A program made the translations under genes and the position numbers. Below the pieces are notes generated by a model that saw nothing but the letters and a program-made list of their open reading frames with translations, was not told the origin of the DNA and did no database searches. This document shows positions 50,645-57,893 of a stretch of DNA of 64,000 nucleotides, one piece after another. Numbering within the stretch: the stretch's first letter is position 1; each line of letters starts with the position of its first letter. The stretch comes from UBA11865 sp963749825 (GTDB lineage Bacteria; Chloroflexota; Anaerolineae; Promineifilales; Promineifilaceae), in contig CAVVOI010000020.1 of assembly GCA_963749825.1 (NCBI GenBank), forward strand, positions 62,001-126,000. The letters are read 5' to 3'.

Positions 50645-51466
50645 ATGTCCTGCCTATATCTAGTCGGCACACCCATCGGCAATCTAGAAGATATCAGCCT
50701 GAGAGCGATACGAATCTTGGGTGAAGTCAGCTTAATCGCGGCCGAGGATACGCGGACGACCGGTCGTCTTCTAAAACATTTCCAAATTGACACGCGACTT
50801 ACAAGCTATCATGATTATAGTGATCAAGGTCGTTTGTCGGAATTGTTGGGAGTCCTAGAAACTGACGATGTCGCTTTAGTTTCTGAGGCCGGCATGCCGG
50901 GTTTGTCTGATCCTGGCTATCGCCTGGTCAAGGCAGCAATCGAGGTAGGCATCGACATCGTTCCCATCCCGGGGCCATCGGCCGTCACCACGGCTCTGGT
51001 CAGCAGCGGTCTGCCGAGCGATAAATTCCTATTCCTCGGTTTTCTCCCTCGCCAACAAAAGGCTCGTCAGTCGGCTTTAACCGAGATCATGGATTTGCCT
51101 TATACGCTGGTTCTTTACGAAGCCCCCCACCGGCTTCTGGCGTTGTTGGACGATATATTGAAGGTTTTAGGCGATCGGACCGTTAGTATAGGTCGTGAAT
51201 TAACCAAGCTGCACGAAGAGATTTGGCGTGGTCAGGTAGCCGGGGCGATGGAATATTTTGGTCAAGGCCTTATCAAGGGGGAGTTGACGATTGTTCTTTC
51301 TGGGGCAAGCGCCGGCGTCAAGCGATGGGATGAGGCAGCGGTCAAGCAGGCAATGGCGGCCGAGTTGGCAGCCGGCGTAAAACGAAGCGATGCAGCGGCT
51401 ACCGTCGCCCAAATGTCTGGCTGGCGCAAGCGTGATATTTACGAACTATCACTATCTGAGGATTAA
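50645..51466 (+). CDS. rsmI: 16S rRNA (cytidine1402-2'-O)-methyltransferase
   Basis: 273 residues. Opens L-Y-L-V-G-T-P-I-G-N-L-E-D-I-S-L-R-A, then A-E-D-T-R-T-T, S-Y-H-D-Y, V-S-E-A-G-M-P-G-L-S-D-P-G, P-I-P-G-P-S-A-V-T-T-A-L and L-Y-E-A-P-H-R. These are the tetrapyrrole-methylase-fold signature of RsmI. Uses SAM to methylate the ribose of C1402 in the decoding centre. No Shine-Dalgarno visible. Converges on the PPC lipoprotein gene with a ten-base gap. Confidence 0.95.
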   Translation: MSCLYLVGTPIGNLEDISLRAIRILGEVSLIAAEDTRTTGRLLKHFQIDTRLTSYHDYSDQGRLSELLGVLETDDVALVSEAGMPGLSDPGYRLVKAAIEVGIDIVPIPGPSAVTTALVSSGLPSDKFLFLGFLPRQQKARQSALTEIMDLPYTLVLYEAPHRLLALLDDILKVLGDRTVSIGRELTKLHEEIWRGQVAGAMEYFGQGLIKGELTIVLSGASAGVKRWDEAAVKQAMAAELAAGVKRSDAAATVAQMSGWRKRDIYELSLSED

Positions 51467-51476
51467 GAATAGCTCA

Positions 51477-53603
51477 TCACGAATCCTGGTTGATCAGAGT
51501 CAACTCGTAATCGCTGCCCTCATTAAAGAATTCCCTGACAACGATCAACCATTCCCCACTTGATTGTAAACTATAATCCGTCAGTCGCTCTGGAAGGCCG
51601 GATAAGGCCGAATCCACGGTAACGGCCGTTTTGCCTTCGGGATCGATTAGAACGATTACAAAATCATGCTCAGAGTTGGCAGGTGTTAACAAAACGTTGA
51701 TGACGTCCCCCGTCTGACCGGTAAAGGTCCAGCCGGCATGTTTGCCGACCGGCAGAGTTCCCCGCACTGTCTGGCTAAAGGTTAGCGATCCGGCAATTTC
51801 TAACTCTTCAACGCCGCTAGCGTTGAGGACAACTTCGTAGGGGCCGGGTTCTCCAAAGAATTCGCGAACTAACACCAGGTATTGACCGGCGTTTGGTAAG
51901 ATTTGTTCGATTTTTTCTGATTCGCCAGATAAGAACTCATCCTTTATAGCGACTTCGTTGAGTTCCGGGTCAAGAAGCCATATATCCAGATCCAAATTCG
52001 ATTCTAGCGGCGAAACCTCGATGGAGACTTGATCGCCTGTCTGGCCATCAAAGAACCAGGCATGCGCTTCATCGTTGCGCAGGTATTCGCGTTGGCGATC
52101 ACCATAGGAAAGATCACCGGCATCATGGAAGTTAATTGTGCTTTCTCCCCCTTCGTCTAAGAAGAGAGAATATGACCCGCCCCGTCCTGCAAAACCACGA
52201 ACGACGATGACGTAGTCACCTGTCACCGAGAGGGGCAAACCGGTGAGCACCTCGGCATCACCGGCAAATCCTTCGTCGAGGACAGTTATCTGGTTTCCGT
52301 CTGGTCCCCGTAGCTCTAGTATGACATCTAATTGATCGTTAAGAGAGGTTAGAATGATAGAAATGTCCTGACCGGCCGTGCCGAAAAAGACCCAAATGTG
52401 ATCGCTGTTCTCGCTAAGCTCGGTGGTAACTTCTTGGGCGAACTCAATTCGACCACCACCACCAAACTGTATTTCGTCGGCTAACTGGAGGGTGAGTTGA
52501 TAGGGCCCGGCTTCCTTAAAAAATTCGCCGGCTTCGATAACATACGTGCCGTCTTCTGGAAGCAGGATGTCGGTCAACACTTCTAGATCACCGTCGTAGC
52601 CATTATCTATGCTGGCGATCACCTTTCCTCCCGGATCGAGTAGTTTCAGGGTCAGATCAATGCCTTCTTGTTCAGGCGATAAGGATATGGTTACAAAGCG
52701 GCCACCTTCTCCATTAAAGGTCCAAATATCGTCTGTTTCCCTCTTTATCAAGCCCTTTACGATATCGCCGCTGGCAAGATGACCGCGCATGTTGTTGGGG
52801 GCAGGCATTGTGATTGTTTTTGCCATCTCGTCGAATAGCTCTTGGTTAGATTGCCAGTGATCGGCCGGGGAGCCCATCAGAAAAATCGCCGGCCGGTCCG
52901 AATCTTGCTCAACAAAGGCTAACAAGCGATATACGAATTGCGGTTCAGAAATGGAAAAGAGGGCAAAAGGTTCTTCTGGTAAGTCGATGTAGGCTAATTC
53001 GGAAAGCGGTTGCACGATATTTTCCGGGGTGATGGCAGCAGAATCGCCATCACTGCTTTCCGCCAGAAATTCAGCCAGGATTTCTTCGGGTCTGTCCTCA
53101 GCCCCGATCCGATTACCGACAAAACCAAAGATAAAAGCTCCCCCGGTTGGATTGCCAGCAAGCAGGTTGTTAGCTGTTTCTTGGGAATCCGTCAGAAAGA
53201 TCAGGTGTTGGCCAAAGCGGCCGATTCTTTCGCTCCCGCGTAATAAAAAAGTGGCATCGTGCCAGGTTTCCGGCGCCGCCACTTGGGGGCCGATCAGTTG
53301 GTTGCCAAGAAGCTGCCAGCCAATAGGCAGAACTTCGGGGGGTTCCGGTGTCTGTGTCGGCAATGGGCGTGGCGTCGGCGAGGCCACAGGCGTGCGTGTG
53401 GCAGTCGCTGTGGCTAGCGGCGTTAGCGTGGCCGACTGAGTTGCCGATTCGATTGGTTCTCTCGTCGTCGTTCGGGAAGGGGGAAGATTGGATCTGGTTT
53501 TGGTTTCGGGTTCAGATGGCTGGCAGGCCACGAACGAGACCAGGACGATTCCCAAGGCAATCGACAACAAACTCCGTGTGCACTTACCAAGTAGGATCTT
53601 CAA
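51477..53603 (-). CDS. Lipoprotein with four PPC domains
   Basis: 708 residues. Lipobox S-F-V-A-C (Cys27), then a Thr/Pro/Arg-rich linker to about residue 90. Residues about 95-265 form a PsbP/surface-like domain beginning P-I-G-W-Q-L-L-G-N. From about 275 to the end come four tandem pre-peptidase C-terminal beta sandwiches, each with D/H-x-W-x-F-x-G-x-x-G, D-L-x-L-x-L-x-D-P and a closing Y-x-I/L-x-V-x-E-F-F ... Y-x-L-x-L. PPC modules usually flank secreted proteases; here no protease domain is present, so it may be a binding or scaffold protein on the cell surface. Confidence 0.82.
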   Translation of the reverse strand: MKILLGKCTRSLLSIALGIVLVSFVACQPSEPETKTRSNLPPSRTTTREPIESATQSATLTPLATATATRTPVASPTPRPLPTQTPEPPEVLPIGWQLLGNQLIGPQVAAPETWHDATFLLRGSERIGRFGQHLIFLTDSQETANNLLAGNPTGGAFIFGFVGNRIGAEDRPEEILAEFLAESSDGDSAAITPENIVQPLSELAYIDLPEEPFALFSISEPQFVYRLLAFVEQDSDRPAIFLMGSPADHWQSNQELFDEMAKTITMPAPNNMRGHLASGDIVKGLIKRETDDIWTFNGEGGRFVTISLSPEQEGIDLTLKLLDPGGKVIASIDNGYDGDLEVLTDILLPEDGTYVIEAGEFFKEAGPYQLTLQLADEIQFGGGGRIEFAQEVTTELSENSDHIWVFFGTAGQDISIILTSLNDQLDVILELRGPDGNQITVLDEGFAGDAEVLTGLPLSVTGDYVIVVRGFAGRGGSYSLFLDEGGESTINFHDAGDLSYGDRQREYLRNDEAHAWFFDGQTGDQVSIEVSPLESNLDLDIWLLDPELNEVAIKDEFLSGESEKIEQILPNAGQYLVLVREFFGEPGPYEVVLNASGVEELEIAGSLTFSQTVRGTLPVGKHAGWTFTGQTGDVINVLLTPANSEHDFVIVLIDPEGKTAVTVDSALSGLPERLTDYSLQSSGEWLIVVREFFNEGSDYELTLINQDS

Positions 53604-53661
53604 AAGATCATCAAAAAGGCGCGTTTTGATTCTTTATCATTGGTAACAACCCAGCAGTGAA

Positions 53662-55098
53662 TCATTCTGCACCAGGCAATTCCCAATCATTGCCTACAAT
53701 GATCAAAACATCAAATTCGCCATCGGGTTGGCTACTGCTACTGCTGATATTGAGAGGCGGAATCTGCATTAAGCGCGTGATGTACATGGCCGTATTGGGA
53801 TTTGTACCGTAGTCAATCACTTGCGTGCTCTGGTAATCTCCCTCATCAGCGTTTCCAACTGCGACCACGTTGATATCAAAGCCAAGCAGGAAATTTTGTG
53901 TGGCGGCCGCCAAACCAAATTCCTGGGTGCCATTATAAACTGCAACGCGAGCATTTTCCTCAACCATCATCTGTGGCAAATTTTCGATTATCGGAGTCGG
54001 AATTGCCGGGGGGGCGAACAACTGGTCGCGTAATACCCGGATTTTATCTCGAACCGGGATCAGAACGGCTTGGCCATTAGGCGCGACTTCGTTATAGACG
54101 TAATCATAGTCCAGGACATGATTCTTGATGTTTTCGCTGGGGATATCCTGAGCCAATAATCCTAGCTGAATGGCCTCATTCAATGAAAGGTTGGTCACAA
54201 CATTTTGCTGGAAAATTCGCCAAAGTTCAGGCGCTTTGGTTAAAAGTTGGGCAACCATGTTGAGTCGCAGAACTCTGTCGCGCACGGCTAAAATAACCTG
54301 CTGCTGTCGGCCGGCGCGATCGACGTCACCGCCAAATGTGGCCCTGGTCCGCGCATATTTGAGAGCATCCTGACCGTCCAAATGATGGTTGCCGGCTCTT
54401 ATGAAGAAGGGATCATAACCATAACAACTATCTGGGTATGTGGTGTCATCTATGGTCTCTGGCACTTCAACGTCAATGCCTCCGATTTCGTCCACGAATT
54501 CAACAAAGGCATCGAAGTTCACCGTGGCAAAATAATCAATCTTTATGCCTAAAGCCGATTCCACGGTTTCGACTGCCAGAGCAGGACCCCCGCCAGGATA
54601 CTCGTAAACCTCGCCCAGAAAATGAGCCTGATTAATTTTATCGACCTGAAAACCGGGAATTTCTACCCAAAGATCTCGAGGAAGGGAAAGGATGGCTGCG
54701 TTCAGCCCAACCGGGTCCATGGTTAAGACCATCATGGTATCGGTCCGGGTTGGCCCATCTTCCTCACAGCGTTGATCGATGCCCAATACTAATATGGTTA
54801 CCCGATCATGGCCCGACCATTTTTGGGGCAAGGGGTTGGATATGAGCGGTTGCTCACCACCCGTTGATCCGATCGAGACCTCTTCGCTGCCAGGTTCTGC
54901 CTGGCTGGCCGGTTGGGCTACCTCGCCGAACACTGGAATCGGCGCGTCGCCCTCTGAAGCCAGATTGATGACAGTTCTGAAAAGCCAGATGGAGCTAATG
55001 ACCAAAAAGATGATAATAATTATGGCGAGTAGCCCCAAGCCCCAGAGTGGCAAACGAATGCTTGAATTCGAACGATCGCGTGGAGATTTAGATGTCAT
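53662..55098 (-). CDS. LytR-CpsA-Psr family protein with LytR_C domain
   Basis: 478 residues. Short cytosolic start, one membrane span (about 17-40), an exported linker, then the LCP domain (about 95-270): I-L-V-L-G-I-D, R-T-D-T-M-M-V-L, S-L-P-R-D-L-W-V, K-I-N-Q-A, L-D-G-Q-D-A-L-K-Y-A-R-T-R and G-D-x-D-R-A-G-R-Q-Q, which bind polyprenyl pyrophosphate. The C-terminal LytR_C module (about 375-478) starts V-A-V-Y-N-G-T. LCP enzymes attach glycopolymers from lipid carriers to peptidoglycan or proteins. The acceptor in this organism is unknown. Confidence 0.92.
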   Translation of the reverse strand: MTSKSPRDRSNSSIRLPLWGLGLLAIIIIIFLVISSIWLFRTVINLASEGDAPIPVFGEVAQPASQAEPGSEEVSIGSTGGEQPLISNPLPQKWSGHDRVTILVLGIDQRCEEDGPTRTDTMMVLTMDPVGLNAAILSLPRDLWVEIPGFQVDKINQAHFLGEVYEYPGGGPALAVETVESALGIKIDYFATVNFDAFVEFVDEIGGIDVEVPETIDDTTYPDSCYGYDPFFIRAGNHHLDGQDALKYARTRATFGGDVDRAGRQQQVILAVRDRVLRLNMVAQLLTKAPELWRIFQQNVVTNLSLNEAIQLGLLAQDIPSENIKNHVLDYDYVYNEVAPNGQAVLIPVRDKIRVLRDQLFAPPAIPTPIIENLPQMMVEENARVAVYNGTQEFGLAAATQNFLLGFDINVVAVGNADEGDYQSTQVIDYGTNPNTAMYITRLMQIPPLNISSSSSQPDGEFDVLIIVGNDWELPGAE

Positions 55099-55370
55099 GG
55101 CACTTCAATATGAATTTCAAATCGGACAAGCATTATAACATGGGCTCATCCTGGTGCAATCTGGAACGCTAGCGGTTCATCCTTAAAATATATGTGATTC
55201 AAAGGCCATGGCATTTGCTGGTGAAACAAGCGGGTATAAACGGCCGAAAGGTGCATAATGTGACCCGTACTTGGTTGGATCTGAATCTTGAAATCAGGCC
55301 GTGACTATCATTATTAAATGAGGCGCTATTCACGGTTAAACTTGACCAGTGCAAAGATCCAACACAGGCT

Positions 55371-55385
55371 GGGATGTTTCATCCC
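55371..55385 (+). repeat. Small hairpin upstream of the thrS promoter
   Basis: GGGATG-TTT-CATCCC, perfect six-base arms directly before the -35. The rest of 55099-55389 shows no gene. Confidence 0.4.
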
Positions 55386-55389
55386 GGTG

Positions 55390-55417
55390 TTGACAATGCA
55401 ACCGCCTAGCTTATAAT
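55390..55417 (+). promoter_or_regulatory. Promoter of thrS
   Basis: TTGACA at 55390-55395, 16-base spacer, perfect TATAAT at 55412-55417. The transcript would start near 55424, just before the T-box. Confidence 0.75.
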
Positions 55418-55429
55418 GGTATCAATAGA

Positions 55430-55704
55430 TATTTAAAGTGTCGATCGGGACGAGTAGTCGCCGGACCTGCCAAAGAGAGTGAGCGACCAAAGGCTGGAAG
55501 TCCTCATGGTCAAGGCGGTGACGAATACCACCCGAGAGCGGTTACCTGAAAGTTCGCTGAATTTTTTCAAGGTGGACCAATAGGGATACCCGGTTGATCC
55601 CGTTACAGATCACAACGAGGACGCCGATCTATTAACAGCGTCGAAGTTGGGTGGAACCGCGATCATAACGCCATCGCCCCAATCAGGGCGGTGGCATTTT
55701 TTAT
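55430..55704 (+). promoter_or_regulatory. T-box leader, threonine specifier (ACC)
   Basis: Contains the T-box core T-G-G-A-A-C-C-G-C-G at 55652-55661 within GTTGGGTGGAACCGCG. Stem I spans about 55440-55540 with GACGAGTAG near the start; the specifier loop reads ACGAAT-ACC-A with ACC at 55527-55529, the Thr codon expected for thrS. The terminator at 55670-55702 follows directly. T-box RNAs bind uncharged tRNA by specifier-anticodon and T-box-NCCA pairing, letting transcription continue when threonyl-tRNA is low. Stem I was read by eye, so its internal pairs are not mapped. Confidence 0.88.
55670..55702 (+). terminator. T-box regulated terminator
   Basis: GCCATCGCCC (55670-55679) pairs with GGGCGGTGGC (55686-55695) with one G-U, followed by ATTTTTTATTT. 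The competing antiterminator would use the T-box core at 55652-55661. Confidence 0.85.
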
Positions 55705-55771
55705 TTGAGACGTTAGCTCAATTGATTCGAGACGGATCTAACATTAGGACAATTTGTTATTGGAGGCAGTA

Positions 55772-57601
55772 ATGGCAATAGATAATAATGGCCGCTACCA
55801 AGACAGCGATCTCTATAGAATCAGGCATTCCTCGGCTCATGTCATGGCCGAGGCGGTCTTAACCTTCTATCCTGAAGCCAAGCTGGCTATCGGCCCACCA
55901 ATTGAGGATGGTTTTTATTATGATTTCGATTTGGGCATTGGCGAAGATGGCAAACCGATCAGTTTTACGCCTGAGGATATCGAGGCTATCGAAAAACGGA
56001 TGAAGGAATTGCTGAAACAGAGGGCCGAATTCGAATCTTCAACCAAGAGCATCGACGAAGCTTTGGATTTCTTCGCCGACCAGCCCTACAAGATCGAGTT
56101 AATTCAAGAATTGGCGGCCGGCAAAGTGGATGAAAACGGCGAACCCATAAGCGAAGCCGTTACTGAAGTAGGCATTTACCAGCATCGAAATTTCGTGGAT
56201 CTCTGCCGCGGGCCGCACGTCGAATCGACCAAGGCGATCCGGGCGAACTCCGTGTCGTTGCTACGGACCGGCGGCGCTTACTGGCGCGGTGATGAGAAGC
56301 GACCGCAATTACAGAGAATCTACGGCACAGCCTGGAATAACCGGGTGGAACTTGATGCCTATTTGAAGCGGTTGGAAGAGGCGAAGAAACGCGATCATCG
56401 TCGCCTGGGCAAGGAGTTGGGATTGTTTCACATTTCTCCAACGGTCGGTTCTGGTTTACCTTTGTGGTTGCCCAAGGGTACGGTTCTGCGCGAAACGCTA
56501 GAGGCCTTTTTGCGGCAGGCCCAACTCGACCGTGGCTATTTACCGGTCATTACACCGCACATCGCGAAAATCGACCTCTATATCAAGAGTGGACACTATC
56601 CTTATTATAAGGACAGCCAGTATACGCCCATCGATGTCGATGGGGAACAGTTCCTTCTCAAGCCGATGAATTGCCCCCATCACATTGAAATCTATAAGAG
56701 TGATCCAAAGAGTTACCGTGATCTACCTTATCGATTGGCTGAATTTGGCACAGTCTATCGTTATGAGCAAAGTGGCGAATTAACTGGGTTGACGCGAGTT
56801 CGCGGCTTCACAGTCGATGACTCCCATCTGTTCGTTACGCCCGAGCAATTGGAAGAGGAATTCGTCAATGTGGTGAAGCTGATCCAATTTGTTTTTGAAT
56901 CTATAGGCTTGACAGATTTTCGGGCCAGGTTAGGCACCAACGATTCCGACAGCGATAAATATGCCGGTTCGCCTGATAGCTGGGAGAAAGGCATAAAGGC
57001 GATTAAAAAGGCGGCCGACCAAGTGGGAATCAATTATTCTGTAGAAAGCGGTGAGGCGGCTTTTTACGGACCCAAATTGGATTTCATCTTCCGGGATGTG
57101 CTTAAACGAGAATGGCAGCTGGGCACGGTCCAGGTAGATTTCTGGTTGCCCGAACGGTTCGATTTGGAATATACGGGTGAGGACGGTCAGAAACACCGGC
57201 CGGTCATGATCCACCGCGCGCCTTTCGGCAGCCTGGAGCGTTTCGTCGGCATTTTGATCGAGCACTTTAACGGCGCCTTCCCCCTGTGGTTATCCCCGGT
57301 GCAAGCTACTATCGTCCCGATCACGGATCGCCATAATGAATATGCCCGGCACGTTGCGGAACAGTTGAAGACGGCCGGCATTCGGGTCGAGGTTGACGAT
57401 AGCAGCAACCGGATGAACGCTAAGATCAGGACAGCCCAACTTCAGAAAGTGCCCTACATGCTGATCGTCGGCGATAGGGAGAGCGAAGAGGCGTCCGTTG
57501 CCGTTCGCACTCGAAACAACGAAGATCGAGGGGCGATACCGCTGGCTAAGTTCATCAAACAGGCGCAAGAGTTAATCGAGAACAAGTCGATGGAACTATA
57601 A
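55772..57601 (+). CDS. thrS: Threonyl-tRNA synthetase lacking the TGS domain
   Basis: 609 residues from ATG 55772 with GGAGG five bases upstream. The protein starts directly with the editing domain: R-H-S-S-A-H-V-M-A-E-A-V at about 18-29 and C-R-G-P-H near 154. The roughly 60-residue TGS domain of most bacterial ThrRS is absent. The class II catalytic core has M-N-C-P-H-H (zinc Cys), R-L-A-E-F-G-T-V-Y-R-Y-E (motif 2) and H-R-A-P-F-G-S-L-E-R (motif 3); the HGTP anticodon-binding domain ends the protein. Controlled by the T-box leader. The editing and catalytic residues look intact, so it should be active. Confidence 0.93.
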   Translation: MAIDNNGRYQDSDLYRIRHSSAHVMAEAVLTFYPEAKLAIGPPIEDGFYYDFDLGIGEDGKPISFTPEDIEAIEKRMKELLKQRAEFESSTKSIDEALDFFADQPYKIELIQELAAGKVDENGEPISEAVTEVGIYQHRNFVDLCRGPHVESTKAIRANSVSLLRTGGAYWRGDEKRPQLQRIYGTAWNNRVELDAYLKRLEEAKKRDHRRLGKELGLFHISPTVGSGLPLWLPKGTVLRETLEAFLRQAQLDRGYLPVITPHIAKIDLYIKSGHYPYYKDSQYTPIDVDGEQFLLKPMNCPHHIEIYKSDPKSYRDLPYRLAEFGTVYRYEQSGELTGLTRVRGFTVDDSHLFVTPEQLEEEFVNVVKLIQFVFESIGLTDFRARLGTNDSDSDKYAGSPDSWEKGIKAIKKAADQVGINYSVESGEAAFYGPKLDFIFRDVLKREWQLGTVQVDFWLPERFDLEYTGEDGQKHRPVMIHRAPFGSLERFVGILIEHFNGAFPLWLSPVQATIVPITDRHNEYARHVAEQLKTAGIRVEVDDSSNRMNAKIRTAQLQKVPYMLIVGDRESEEASVAVRTRNNEDRGAIPLAKFIKQAQELIENKSMEL

Positions 57602-57662
57602 GAGGTATTCGGCTTACTCAAGATCCTGATAGGTACCGAACCGGGGCTATTTCAGAGATGAT

Positions 57663-57893
57663 CTACTCCGGTTCATCCTCGTCAGGATGACTTTCTCGAC
57701 GCCGTTTCTTCTCCAACAACAACGAAGCCAATGATTGGCTTCCATCGCCTGGGACCGCGTCCTTGTCTATGTCTGAATCGGATCCGAGTCCATCTGTGGC
57801 GCTGGTTTCCTCGCTCTTCCCAACCATTCCCGGAATGGCCGCCGGTTCTGTTGCTTCCCTTTCTCTAATCTCAGGGCTATCGGGCTGGAGACT
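57663..57893 (-). other. Probable out-of-frame C-terminal tail of the VWA gene
   Basis: In the -1 frame relative to the VWA gene, 76 codons from 57893 to the TAG at 57663-57665 read as an acidic Ser/Asp/Glu/Pro-rich stretch ending S-L-A-S-L-L-L-E-K-K-R-R-R-E-S-H-P-D-E-D-E-P-E. This resembles the usual end of Chloroflexota VWA proteins better than the annotated in-frame tail. It suggests a one-base deletion near 57890-57900. Confidence 0.5.
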
